Shown here piece after piece: positions 13,634 to 21,557 of a DNA stretch of 23,311 nt (its first letter is position 1; every line of letters starts with the position of its first letter). A program made the translations under genes and the position numbers. The notes beneath the pieces were generated by a model. It was given only the letters and a program-made list of their open reading frames with translations. It ran no database searches and was not told where the DNA came from. Origin of the DNA: an uncultured Zetaproteobacteria bacterium (GTDB taxonomy: Bacteria; Pseudomonadota; Zetaproteobacteria; Mariprofundales; Mariprofundaceae); assembly GCA_947311795.1 (NCBI GenBank), contig CAMZLX010000145.1, positions 1-23,311 on the forward strand. Reading direction: 5' to 3'.

Positions 13634-14972
13634 TGCTGAAGTTCACCAAGCATCGGTTATTTTTGGCTTAGACCCAACTTGGGTTGCTGTGACCATTCTC
13701 TTGATTGTTTATGCCATTATTATGGCAGAAAAATTCAATCGTGCTGTACTCTCCCTGATGGGTGCAGGGTTAATGATTTTATGTGGTGTTATTACTCAGC
13801 AACAAGCTGTCGCTGGTATTGATTTCAATACTATTGGTTTACTCACAGGTATGATGGTGATTGTCACCATCAGTCAAAAGACAGGTATGTTTCAATATGT
13901 TGCTATCAAGGCTGCAAAGGCGGTTAAAGGCAGCCCGTGGGGCATTTTGGTTATGCTTTCTATTGTTACCGCTGTCTTTTCAGCATTCTTAGACAACGTG
14001 ACCACTGTATTACTGATTGCTCCGGTCACCCTTTTGATTACTGATGCGTTGGGTGTGCGGCCCTACCCATATTTATTTGCACAAATATTTTCATCGAATA
14101 TTGGTGGTGCATCAACTTTAATTGGAGACCCACCAAACATTATGATTGGTTCTGCTGCCAACCTAAGCTTCATGGACTTCATCGTTAACCTTGCGCCAAT
14201 TACGCCACTTATATTCTTACTTACCCTAGGTGTGATATGGTTTATGTTTGGGCGAGACCTATCCGCAACAGATGAGAAAAAAGCATTGATTATGCAATTT
14301 AATGAAAATGAAGCCCTTAAAGACATACCTTTACTTAAAAAATGCCTTTTTGTACTTGCAGCCGTCATTGGCGGGTTTTCTGTTGCTCATTCTTTTCACT
14401 TAGAGCCTGCAACCATTGCCATGTTTGGTGCTGCGCTACTACTATTACTACAAACATTTGGACAGTCGGTACACGAAAAAGATCATGCCTATGAAGGTGT
14501 GATGGCTGAAGTGGAATGGACAACCATCTTCTTCTTTGTTGGTCTATTTATTATTGTCACGGGTGTCGAACACACGGGTGTGATTGCCATGTTGGGGCAA
14601 AAAACCATCGAACTGACCAATAGTGACTTTAATGCCACTGTTGGTGCAATTTTATGGGTTTCTGCCATTGCTTCAGCATTGATTGATAACATTCCTTTTG
14701 TTGCCACCATGATTCCTTTGGTGCATTCCATGGCTGACACGTTTGGTGGTCCAGAAGCCATTGTTCCCATTTGGTGGGCATTGGCATTGGGTGCATGTTT
14801 GGGTGGTAATGGTTCATTGATTGGCGCATCAGCCAACTTGATTGTTGCAGGTTTTGCGCAACGCGCAGGTCATCCCATCTATTTCCTACAATTCATGAAA
14901 CATGCCTTTATACTCATGATTATGAGTATTGCTGTATCTCATGCCTACCTATACCTGCGCTACTTAAGCTAA
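13626..14972 (+). CDS. NhaD/ArsB/CitM-superfamily ion transporter
   Basis: About 448 residues with ten or more hydrophobic helices. It belongs to the ion transporter superfamily that includes NhaD antiporters, ArsB and the P protein (CitMHS). Two inverted-repeat signatures are seen: AFLDNVTTVLLIAPVTLLITDALG with SSNIGGASTLIGDPPNIMIG in the first half, and ALIDNIPFVATMIPLV with CLGGNGSLIGASANLIVAGFAQRAG in the second. A Na+/H+ antiporter is the likeliest reading, but arsenite or anion transport cannot be excluded. I take ATG 13626, 6 nt after GAGG; ATG 13623 or 13608 would add one or six residues. Its start overlaps the CBS gene. Confidence 0.8.
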   Translation: MHNAEVHQASVIFGLDPTWVAVTILLIVYAIIMAEKFNRAVLSLMGAGLMILCGVITQQQAVAGIDFNTIGLLTGMMVIVTISQKTGMFQYVAIKAAKAVKGSPWGILVMLSIVTAVFSAFLDNVTTVLLIAPVTLLITDALGVRPYPYLFAQIFSSNIGGASTLIGDPPNIMIGSAANLSFMDFIVNLAPITPLIFLLTLGVIWFMFGRDLSATDEKKALIMQFNENEALKDIPLLKKCLFVLAAVIGGFSVAHSFHLEPATIAMFGAALLLLLQTFGQSVHEKDHAYEGVMAEVEWTTIFFFVGLFIIVTGVEHTGVIAMLGQKTIELTNSDFNATVGAILWVSAIASALIDNIPFVATMIPLVHSMADTFGGPEAIVPIWWALALGACLGGNGSLIGASANLIVAGFAQRAGHPIYFLQFMKHAFILMIMSIAVSHAYLYLRYLS

Positions 14973-14976
14973 CATT

Positions 14977-16224
14977 TTGTTTCAACGCTTTGAATTTCTT
15001 CTAGCCCTTCGCTATTTACGTTCACAGCGTGGTGAACGTTTTGCTTCACTTATTGGCTGGAGTTCTGCCGTAGGTATGGCGATTGGTGTGATGACATTAA
15101 TTGTTGTGATGTCGGTGATGAACGGTGTTGCCACAGAAATCCGAGATAAAATTTTAGGGTTTTCTTCTCATGTCGAAATTCAAGGTCCTGGCGATACTTT
15201 TGCCGAGTGGCAAGACTGGTTGGCTATCGTTAAAACAGCCCCTCATGTCAAACAAGCATTACCCTATATCTCGACGCAAACCCTTGCTAACCATAGGCAT
15301 AAGTCCACAGGTGCAATCCTCAAGGGCATTGATATTGAGCATGATACGACCATCGCTAAGTTTATCAGCAAAGGTCGTTTTCTAAATATACCCAGCAACA
15401 ACACCCCTGTTTTTGAAGCTGTGATTGGTAAAGATTTGGCACATAAGCTTGGCGCCAGCGTGGGTGACTCTATCCGTTTGTTATCCCCTGCTTCGGGCAT
15501 AAGCCCCATGGGTGCATCACCCCGTATGCGTGCTTTCAAAGTTGTAGGCATTTTTGACTCAGGGTTTTATGAATATGACGTAGGTTTAATTATGACATCC
15601 ATGTTGGCTGTGCAACGCTTAAACCGCTTAGGTGATGAAGTGACAGGTATCGAGCTTCATTTGGATAGCCGCGACTTTGCCAGTGATGTTGCCAAAAGTG
15701 TTCGTATGTTGCTTCCTGCATCGGCTTGGGTAACCGACTGGCAGCATCGCCATGCATCTTTCTTTCAAGCGCTTAAAATGGAGCGCACCGCCATGAGCAT
15801 CATCCTATTTCTCATTGTGGTCGTTGCTATTTTTAACATGGTTTCATCCTTGGTCATGGTTGTGATGGAAAAACGCAAAGAAATTGCCATTTTAAAAACA
15901 ATTGGTGCATCACACGCTTCAATCATTCGCATATTTTTGTTAATGGGTATTACACTAAGCAGCCTTGGCACCTTAACTGGTGTTGTAGCTGGTATTTTAT
16001 TATCCTTAAAGTTAGAAGCTATTGTTGCATGGATTGAAAAAGTCAGCCATACTACCTTTTTATCAGGAGATGTTTATTATATTGACCATGTCCCAGCCAT
16101 GTTGGATAGCACATCCATTATTTCAGTGGCTATCATGAGTTTACTCATGGGTATTTTAGCAACGCTTTACCCTGCTTGGCGAGCTGCTAAAGTACCACCT
16201 GCGGAAGCTTTGCGTTATGAATAA
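14977..16224 (+). CDS. LolC/LolE-type lipoprotein-releasing permease
   Basis: 415 residues, the LolC/LolE length. This ABC permease extracts lipoproteins from the inner membrane. The N-terminal FLALRYLRSQRGERFASLIGWSSAVGMAIGVMTLIVVMSVMNG is characteristic, with a first helix at about 24-46. A large periplasmic domain follows, then three C-terminal helices (MSIILFLIVVVAIFNMVSSLVMVVMEKRKEIAILKTIGAS onward, to LYPAWRAAKVPPAEALRYE). The start is an unusual TTG at 14977, 4 nt after the transporter stop; no nearby ATG fits the family N terminus. A single LolC/E-type gene here suggests a homodimeric LolF-like arrangement or a second gene elsewhere. The ATPase lolD lies one gene downstream. Confidence 0.9.
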   Translation: MFQRFEFLLALRYLRSQRGERFASLIGWSSAVGMAIGVMTLIVVMSVMNGVATEIRDKILGFSSHVEIQGPGDTFAEWQDWLAIVKTAPHVKQALPYISTQTLANHRHKSTGAILKGIDIEHDTTIAKFISKGRFLNIPSNNTPVFEAVIGKDLAHKLGASVGDSIRLLSPASGISPMGASPRMRAFKVVGIFDSGFYEYDVGLIMTSMLAVQRLNRLGDEVTGIELHLDSRDFASDVAKSVRMLLPASAWVTDWQHRHASFFQALKMERTAMSIILFLIVVVAIFNMVSSLVMVVMEKRKEIAILKTIGASHASIIRIFLLMGITLSSLGTLTGVVAGILLSLKLEAIVAWIEKVSHTTFLSGDVYYIDHVPAMLDSTSIISVAIMSLLMGILATLYPAWRAAKVPPAEALRYE

Positions 16225-16235
16225 GGAGTCAGTTC

Positions 16236-17420
16236 ATGTCTTTAGATGCTCTAAAAACAAAAGCTAGAAAAGCCATTCTAGCTGGCAAACATGATGCTGC
16301 TCTAAAGTTATACACTGAAATCCATAAAGAAGACCCTGCTGATTTACGTTCTTTTACCAAACTCGCTGAAATGAAAGAAAAAACAGGCGATCTCAAAAGT
16401 GCGATACAGGATTATACAAAAATTGCTAAACAGTATGCAGATGAAGGTTTTGTGGTGCAAGCCATTGCCATCAACAAACTTATTCTCCGTTTAGACCCTG
16501 AACAAACATCTATCAAAGAAAAGCTGCGCAACTTATCCGAAGAGCGAGGAGAAGACTGGGCATTAAGCACAGTTATTTCTTCTGATATTGCTAAAATTCA
16601 TTCAAAAAACAATAAAAGTTTAGAACGTACACCATTGTTGTCAGGGCTTTCTGGTCAAGAGTTGGATGACTTTATTGAATCACTAGAACTTAAAGATTTT
16701 TCAGCTGGTGATACCTTATACAAACAAGGGGATAGAGGGGATAACTTATACATCATCGGCATGGGTTCCATCCATCTCAACACTAGAGACTCGCGGGGTA
16801 AAACCCATACCTTTTCCAAACTTCACGAAGGTGATTTTTTTGGTGCCATGGCATTCATGGATAACAAAAAACATAACGAATCTGCTGTTGCTGAAACTGA
16901 TGGCAACCTTTTATTACTCAACCGGAAAACCTTTGATGAATGGGTAAAAAAATACCCTTCTATGACAGAAACCATTGAAGATTTTTATCGGAATCGTGTG
17001 CTGGCACGCATTTTAGCCATCACACCCGTTTTCGAAAACATTCCGACCGAAGCTAGGGTTCCTTTGGCACAACAATTTAGCTTCTCCTTCTTTAAAGATG
17101 GAGACATGATCATTCGGGAAGGTGATGTGGACAACACATTCATGCTTATTCGCTCTGGTCGCGTTACAGTTTCCACCAAAAATATATCCAAAACCATTGA
17201 ATTGGGTGTTTTGGGTGAAGGCTCCTTTTTTGGAGAAGTCTCCATGCTGACAAAAATGCCTAGAACAGCTACCGTTACCGCACAAGGTCCTGTTGAACTG
17301 ATGGTTTTAACAAGTGAAAAATTCCTTGAAATTGCCAAGCAGTATCCTATAGTTAAAAAAGTGGTTGAGGCATATTTAAAACAACGTGTAAAAAACACCA
17401 TTCAAAAGCTAAAAGAATAA
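16236..17420 (+). CDS. TPR protein with two cyclic-nucleotide-binding folds
   Basis: 394 residues. Helical TPR-like repeats (about 1-105: AILAGKHDAALKLYTEIHKEDPADL, then TGDLKSAIQDYTKIAKQY, then GFVVQAIAINKLILRLDPE) are followed by two Crp-type beta-roll domains (about 134-250 and 265-380). The second has the canonical phosphate-binding cassette: FFGEVSMLTKMPRTATV, with Glu334, Arg343 and Thr344. The first reads FFGAMAFMDNKKHNESAV and lacks both Glu and Arg, so it probably does not bind cNMP. There is no DNA-binding, kinase or channel domain. AAGGAG precedes the ATG. It sits 11 nt after lolC/E and 4 nt before lolD, so it is made with the lipoprotein exporter. Its job there is unknown. Confidence 0.85.
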   Translation: MSLDALKTKARKAILAGKHDAALKLYTEIHKEDPADLRSFTKLAEMKEKTGDLKSAIQDYTKIAKQYADEGFVVQAIAINKLILRLDPEQTSIKEKLRNLSEERGEDWALSTVISSDIAKIHSKNNKSLERTPLLSGLSGQELDDFIESLELKDFSAGDTLYKQGDRGDNLYIIGMGSIHLNTRDSRGKTHTFSKLHEGDFFGAMAFMDNKKHNESAVAETDGNLLLLNRKTFDEWVKKYPSMTETIEDFYRNRVLARILAITPVFENIPTEARVPLAQQFSFSFFKDGDMIIREGDVDNTFMLIRSGRVTVSTKNISKTIELGVLGEGSFFGEVSMLTKMPRTATVTAQGPVELMVLTSEKFLEIAKQYPIVKKVVEAYLKQRVKNTIQKLKE

Positions 17421-17424
17421 ATAC

Positions 17425-18099
17425 GTGTTTTCTGTACATAACCTAAACAAATCGTTCCCCACACCCCAAGGTAAATTAGAGGTCTTAAAAGATGTGAATC
17501 TTGAAGTTTTCCAAGGTGACTTTATTGCAATAATTGGTGAATCAGGTTCAGGGAAAAGTACCTTGTTGCAAATCTTAGGCACTTTAGACCAAGCTGACTC
17601 GGGTGAAATCTTATTGGATGACATAAAGATACAAAACCTACATGAAAAAAAGTTAGCAAAGCTTCGTAGTCAACACATTGGTTTTATTTACCAATCTCAT
17701 CATCTTATTCCCGAATTAACTGCGCTTGAAAATATTATACTCCCCCTTCTTATTCAAGGAAAGAGTAAGCTTTACGCTCAGCAACAAGCAGAAACTTTAT
17801 TAAAACAGCTAGGGCTTTTCAATCGTGCGCAACATACGCCAGCACACCTATCAGGTGGTGAAGCACAGCGTGTTGCAGTTGCCCGTGCTGTTATTACCAA
17901 ACCCAAGCTTATCTTAGCTGATGAACCCACTGGAAATTTGGATGAAACAACAGCCAGCACTGTCTTTTCAATGATGCGTGATTTATGCAAATCTCAAAAT
18001 GTTGCCGTTATTATGGTGACTCACAGCCAGTCCTTTGCTAACGCATGCGACAAGGTTTATGCGCTAAAACAACACACATTATCAGAGCCACCTTTTTAA
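17425..18099 (+). CDS. lolD: LolD-type lipoprotein-releasing ABC ATPase
   Basis: 224 residues, usual for LolD, the ATPase that drives lipoprotein release with LolC/E. Walker A is GESGSGKST (38-46), the Q loop is FIYQSHHLIPELTALEN, the signature LSGGEAQRVAVARA (142-155), Walker B LILADEPTGNLD (162-173), and the H loop MVTHS. The Q-loop text and DEPTGNLD are typical of the MacB/LolD/FtsE subgroup; lolC/E in the same gene run decides for LolD. The start codon is GTG at 17425, 4 nt after the preceding stop. It is the last gene of the tightly packed run from ndk. Confidence 0.9.
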   Translation: MFSVHNLNKSFPTPQGKLEVLKDVNLEVFQGDFIAIIGESGSGKSTLLQILGTLDQADSGEILLDDIKIQNLHEKKLAKLRSQHIGFIYQSHHLIPELTALENIILPLLIQGKSKLYAQQQAETLLKQLGLFNRAQHTPAHLSGGEAQRVAVARAVITKPKLILADEPTGNLDETTASTVFSMMRDLCKSQNVAVIMVTHSQSFANACDKVYALKQHTLSEPPF

Positions 18100-18105
18100 A
18101 AAGGC

Positions 18106-18164
18106 TTGACAAAACAACCACTTCTATTACGTTTGCTAATACTGTTTCTAGGTGAAGGCACCTA
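18106..18164 (+). promoter_or_regulatory. Leader of ihfA with -35-like element and small dyad
   Basis: A perfect TTGACA (18106-18111) follows lolD, but the hexamer 16 nt on (TACGTT, 18128-18133) is a poor -10. TAATAC (18137-18142) is better but has no -35 at the right distance. Further on, TAGGTG (18149-18154) pairs with CACCTA (18159-18164). The dyad could be a regulator site; no T tract follows it on the plus strand. Confidence 0.4.
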
Positions 18165-18200
18165 AAAGCTAGTTTAATGAGCAATTCTTTTGAGGCAGTT

Positions 18201-18479
18201 ATGACTAAAGCTGAAATCGCAACCATTATTTGTGACCGCGTAGGACTTTCCAAGAAAGAGTCTGCTGAAATTGTTGAAATTGTTCTCAAAGAAATCAAAG
18301 ATGTACTTACTCGCGGCGAAGATGTAAAAATTTCTGGTTTTGGTCATTTTATCGTTCGCGCTAAAAATGCACGCCGTGGCCGCAACCCTAAAACAGGTGA
18401 AAGCATTACCATTGATTCCAGAAAGGTTGTCACATTCCGCGCCAGCCAACTTGTTAAAGACCAGCTTCAAGAAGACTGA
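18201..18479 (+). CDS. ihfA: Integration host factor alpha subunit
   Basis: 92 residues of the HU/IHF family, which bends DNA in recombination, replication and promoter control. MTKAEIATIICDRVGLSKKESAEIVE opens as IhfA does, ISGFGHFIVRAKNARRGRNPKTGE includes the DNA-intercalating arm with Pro63 (RNPKTGE, 61-67), and RKVVTFRASQLVKDQL closes it. I start at ATG 18201 because GAGG (18192-18195) lies 5 nt upstream and the family begins here; ATG 18177 would add eight residues without an RBS. ihfA followed by a MerR-type gene and tRNA-Pro is an arrangement known from gamma-proteobacteria, which argues for alpha rather than HU or beta. Confidence 0.9.
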   Translation: MTKAEIATIICDRVGLSKKESAEIVEIVLKEIKDVLTRGEDVKISGFGHFIVRAKNARRGRNPKTGESITIDSRKVVTFRASQLVKDQLQED

Positions 18480-18499
18480 AGTTTAGCTAACCAACATAT

Positions 18500-18895
18500 A
18501 TGAGCGCACAAAGTAACACCCAACTTAAAATTTTAGAAAATGCTGGTATTCATATTCCAGTGCTTCCCGAAAAGCTTTTCTTCTCTATCCGTGAAGTGAG
18601 CCATATTTGCCATATTGAACCCCATGTTCTTCGCTATTGGGAAACTGAATTTAAACAGCTCAAACCTGTTAAAAAAAGTGGTAATCGCCGCTTTTATCGT
18701 CATAGGGATGTGTACACAGCGTTACAAATCAAACACCTGCTGTATGATTTAAACTTCACCATTCGTGGTGCAAAAAAACGTATTGCCAGCGGTGACCTTG
18801 CAGAAATTGTGGATGCCAAACATAACAATACAACTGTAAGCCTTCACACTATTCGTGAAGAACTTGAAAGTATTAAACAACTCTTAGATATTTAA
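18500..18895 (+). CDS. MerR-family regulator of the post-ihfA type
   Basis: 131 residues. A MerR helix-turn-helix occupies about 27-70 (FFSIREVSHICHIEPHVLRYWETEF, then LKPVKKSGNRRFYRHRDV), followed by a second helical pair (LQIKHLLYDLNFTIRGAKKRI) and a short C-terminal helix likely to dimerise (about 115-130). No effector domain or conserved metal-binding cysteines are present. MerR-type genes directly after ihfA are common and have no agreed function. The ATG lies 20 nt after ihfA, so co-transcription is likely. Target unknown. Confidence 0.85.
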   Translation: MSAQSNTQLKILENAGIHIPVLPEKLFFSIREVSHICHIEPHVLRYWETEFKQLKPVKKSGNRRFYRHRDVYTALQIKHLLYDLNFTIRGAKKRIASGDLAEIVDAKHNNTTVSLHTIREELESIKQLLDI

Positions 18896-18904
18896 CAAAA
18901 ATAA

Positions 18905-18981
18905 CGGGGCGTAGCGCAGCCTGGTAGCGCACCACACTGGGGGTGTGGTGGTCGCAAGTTCAAATCTTGCCGTCCCGACCA
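18905..18981 (+). tRNA. tRNA-Pro (anticodon GGG)
   Basis: A full cloverleaf of 77 nt with encoded CCA. The acceptor stem CGGGGCG (18905-18911) pairs with CGTCCCG, allowing one G-T pair; the D arm is GCGC/GCGC, the anticodon stem CCACA/TGTGG, and the T arm GCAAG/CTTGC with TTCAAAT in the loop. The anticodon GGG is at 18939-18941. Seven T's follow at once (18982-18988) and may aid termination. The histidine kinase gene on the other strand ends 12 nt further on. Confidence 0.96.
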
Positions 18982-18993
18982 TTTTTTTACCAC

Positions 18994-20151
18994 TTACTTT
19001 GGCAACATCAACTGCACACAAAGCCCACCTTGCTCTGTGTTTTCCATATGTAAAACACCGCCATCACGGTCTAAAATTTCTTGCACAATGGCAAGACCCA
19101 GCCCATGCCCTTCCGCCTTCTCACGCCCGCGCACTTTATCCACCCGGTAAAAACGCTCTGTAACGCGAGACAAAAACTTTTTAGGAATACCATGACCTTG
19201 GTCGATGATGGATATTGCAAAATACTTATCTTCTTCTTCAACAAAACAGCGAATGGTCGAACCTTTGGGTGAAAATTTCAAAGCATTCTCGACAACATTC
19301 ATCAACACACGATAACAATCGGTTTCTGAAAGCTTAACCACAGCAGATGCTGGATGAGTTTCGAGCTGAAAGTGCATGTCTTCTTGTTTAAGTGCAAAAT
19401 CCAAACTTTGCTTCACACGTTCCAAAACCAAATTCAAATCACATTGCTCACCCTGCTCCACTTCCAAATCAATTTGATTAAGTGCAAGCATACTGTTCAT
19501 CAAATCATTGATATGTTTGGCTTCCTGCGCAATCACAGTTGCCGCCTCATGCCTTAGTGCTTTATCATTATCGAACGCTTCAATGCTACGCGCATAACCC
19601 AGCAAAGAGGTTAAAGGTGTTTTAAGGTCGTGCATGAGGTTTTCAAGCAGGTTTTGTTGTTTGTTTTGGAGCTGGGTATATGCCGTCACATCCATGCACA
19701 GCAACAGGGCTTCACTTTCACTCAACGCTGCAAGCCTAGGTAACAGCACGCGCCCTTTAATTTTCATTTCAGGCAACTGCTTTTGCTCAGGCAAATTACT
19801 GACTGCATTCTGGAAAGCTTTAATCCACTCACTATCCCGATAAAACAAAAGCATAGACTGGGGAAGTTCAGATACTCTTGTAAACCCAAACAACATTTCA
19901 GCCTGTGTGTTGCCGCCCAATACGCGCCCTTGTTTATCCACGCGCAACACCACTTCGGACACACTGGAGAGCAAGACATCCAAACGCCTGCCTCGCTTGA
20001 GCAGTGTTTTCTGAAGTGCTTCATACTTTTGGTTTAAGGTTTGCAGCTCTTGCGCTTTATCTTCAAGTACTGCAGACGTTTTTTTATACTGATAAATATA
20101 CCATGCAACAAGACAGACTAAACATAGCAAGACAAATGTGGATAAACTCAT
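18994..20151 (-). CDS. phoR: PhoR-type sensor histidine kinase
   Basis: 385 residues. One N-terminal membrane helix (about 4-20) is followed by a coiled-coil stretch (24-58), a PAS domain (about 60-160) and the kinase core. The phosphoaccepting His174 is in NLMHDLKTPLTSLLGYARS. The N box is NVVENALKFSPKGS, G1 is DQGHGIP, and G2 GHGLGLAIV. The single short membrane anchor and lack of a periplasmic domain match PhoR, which senses phosphate through the Pst transporter and PhoU. It overlaps phoB by 4 nt (ATGA). Neighbouring porin and pstS genes with Pho boxes support the assignment over other kinases. Confidence 0.87.
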   Translation of the reverse strand: MSLSTFVLLCLVCLVAWYIYQYKKTSAVLEDKAQELQTLNQKYEALQKTLLKRGRRLDVLLSSVSEVVLRVDKQGRVLGGNTQAEMLFGFTRVSELPQSMLLFYRDSEWIKAFQNAVSNLPEQKQLPEMKIKGRVLLPRLAALSESEALLLCMDVTAYTQLQNKQQNLLENLMHDLKTPLTSLLGYARSIEAFDNDKALRHEAATVIAQEAKHINDLMNSMLALNQIDLEVEQGEQCDLNLVLERVKQSLDFALKQEDMHFQLETHPASAVVKLSETDCYRVLMNVVENALKFSPKGSTIRCFVEEEDKYFAISIIDQGHGIPKKFLSRVTERFYRVDKVRGREKAEGHGLGLAIVQEILDRDGGVLHMENTEQGGLCVQLMLPK

Positions 20152-20843
20152 GAGCTGGCTTGAAACCTATAACCCATGCCTCTAATGGTTTGCACAGCAT
20201 CACCCTGCCCCACTGTAGCAAGCTCTTTTCTCAATCGCTTTACTGTGGCATCCACTGTACGTTCCTCCACAAAAGAGTCCATGCCCCAAACCGTGTCCAA
20301 CAACTGCTCACGAGAAAAAACGCGCCCTGGTTTACCCATCATGGTTTGTAATAATTTAAACTCCAACGGGCGCAACGCCAACAGCTTGCCGTCCACTTTA
20401 ACTTCCATGCTTTCATCATCGAGTTGGATGGCTTTATCATCAAAGGTTTCAGTGACAACGCTGGTTGAGCGACGCAATAAAGCTGCAACACGCGCAACCA
20501 ACTCATCAGGCTCAAAGGGTTTACCCAAATAATCATCCGCACCTTCATTTAAGCCACGCACACGCTCGTCCGTCATCGAAAGTGCGGTGACCATCAACAC
20601 AGGCAACAGCATTGTTTTGTCTTGCGCGCGCAACCAACGCAACAAATCAAGCCCTCGTTTGCCAGGAATCATCCTATCCAACACCAACATGTCATACTGG
20701 TTATTTTTCAATAGCTCTTGTGCATCCAAACCATCATCACAAACCGTTGTTTGAAGTCCTGATGCTTGCAGGTGAATTTCTATAAGGCGCGCAATCGGCG
20801 CATCATCTTCGACAATCAGAACATGTTTGCTTAATGCTGCCAT
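20148..20843 (-). CDS. phoB: Phosphate regulon response regulator PhoB
   Basis: 231 residues of the OmpR/PhoB type. The receiver has the acidic pair Asp13-Asp14, phosphoacceptor Asp56 in LVLDRMIPGKRG, and Lys108 in GKPF. The C-terminal winged helix (about 130-231) includes LRPLEFKLLQTMMGKPGRVFSREQLLDTVWG and VDATVKRLRKEL, ending GMGYRFQ. VDRMIP-type text and partner phoR fit PhoB, and three Pho boxes lie nearby. Its ATG directly abuts the stop of the Crp-like gene upstream, and it overlaps phoR downstream. All three are probably read from the Pho-boxed promoter at about 21418. Confidence 0.92.
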   Translation of the reverse strand: MAALSKHVLIVEDDAPIARLIEIHLQASGLQTTVCDDGLDAQELLKNNQYDMLVLDRMIPGKRGLDLLRWLRAQDKTMLLPVLMVTALSMTDERVRGLNEGADDYLGKPFEPDELVARVAALLRRSTSVVTETFDDKAIQLDDESMEVKVDGKLLALRPLEFKLLQTMMGKPGRVFSREQLLDTVWGMDSFVEERTVDATVKRLRKELATVGQGDAVQTIRGMGYRFQASS

Positions 20844-21374
20844 CTATACCCTCCCACCAAATGCAAAGCTATGCATATGCGCGTATTCCACTTCCAGCTC
20901 TGATGCTTTTTTACTTAACAAGCCAAACATAAACCGCATCAACTTGTGTGCAAGCTTGGGTTCTTCCAAAGCAATCAAATCAAATAAAGAACGCTCCAAC
21001 ACCAAAGCTGTTGTATCTTTTTCTACGGTAAGCGTAACAGAATGCGGTCGTGTTTCATCCAAAAAGGAAAACAAACCAAACACATCACCGCGCCTTAAGC
21101 TGCTAAACTTATAACCACTCTCATTGGTCACACTAACCTTACCATCTAAAATGAGCGTCATTTTGCGCGAAGCCACTTCGCCCGCTGCATACACCTTTTC
21201 GCCCGCATCAAATGTCACCTTCTTCATACAACTAAAGATAACCATCGCATCACGCTCTGAAAGTTTCGCCATCAAAGGCAATGCACAAAAGGCTTGAAAG
21301 TCCAAGTTGCTCTCAATCAATGATTCTGCCATCACATTATTTTCTGAATATCCCATTATATTCTCTTCTCTCAT
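20844..21374 (-). CDS. Stand-alone Crp-type cyclic-nucleotide-binding-fold protein in the pho operon
   Basis: 176 residues. A Crp-type beta-roll spans about 30-140 (FQAFCALPLMAKLSERDAMVIF, then FDAGEKVYAAGE, then LILDGKVSV and LRRGDVFGLFSFLDE), followed by a C-terminal helix. There is no helix-turn-helix, so it is not a Crp transcription factor. The phosphate-binding cassette reads FGLFSFLDETRPHSVT: Leu replaces the conserved Glu after FG, and the Arg does not align with the canonical Arg-Ser/Thr-Ala. Cyclic-nucleotide binding is therefore doubtful. AGGAGA before ATG 21374 supports the start. The stop abuts the phoB ATG, so it leads the phoBR operon under a Pho box. Role unknown; a protein-protein regulatory domain is my guess. 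Confidence 0.8.
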   Translation of the reverse strand: MREENIMGYSENNVMAESLIESNLDFQAFCALPLMAKLSERDAMVIFSCMKKVTFDAGEKVYAAGEVASRKMTLILDGKVSVTNESGYKFSSLRRGDVFGLFSFLDETRPHSVTLTVEKDTTALVLERSLFDLIALEEPKLAHKLMRFMFGLLSKKASELEVEYAHMHSFAFGGRV

Positions 21375-21417
21375 ATTATTTCTCCTTTTATATTACTTTG
21401 GCACGGTAATGGCTTTC

Positions 21418-21435
21418 ATGACATGGGTATGACAT
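21418..21435 (-). promoter_or_regulatory. Pho box of the Crp-like-phoB-phoR operon
   Basis: Read on the minus strand: ATGTCAT-ACCC-ATGTCAT, two 7-base half-sites exactly 11 bp apart, against the known consensus CTGTCAT-AWAW-CTGTCAY. It lies 43 bp before the ATG of the first gene. A -10-like TACCGT is about 9 nt downstream on the minus strand but matches poorly. Confidence 0.75.
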
Positions 21436-21461
21436 GGATTGAAAACACATCGACAAAACAG

Positions 21462-21494
21462 GTGTCATATTGCTGTCACAAAACTTGCTAACAT
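21462..21494 (+). promoter_or_regulatory. Pho box and -10 of the porin gene
   Basis: GTGTCAT-ATTG-CTGTCAC (21462-21479) is a near-consensus Pho box with 11-bp spacing. A -10-like TAACAT (21489-21494) begins 9 nt after it, which is the spacing used at PhoB-activated promoters where the box replaces the -35. Confidence 0.85.
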
Positions 21495-21557
21495 GGCTCC
21501 CAAGATTAAACTTTCGGTCATTCAATAGCCGAATATATTTTACCAAGGGGTAGCAAC

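Noticed and set aside
18177..18200. Earlier ihfA start at 18177
   Set aside because: It lacks an RBS and adds eight residues not typical of IhfA; ATG 18201 has GAGG at the right distance.
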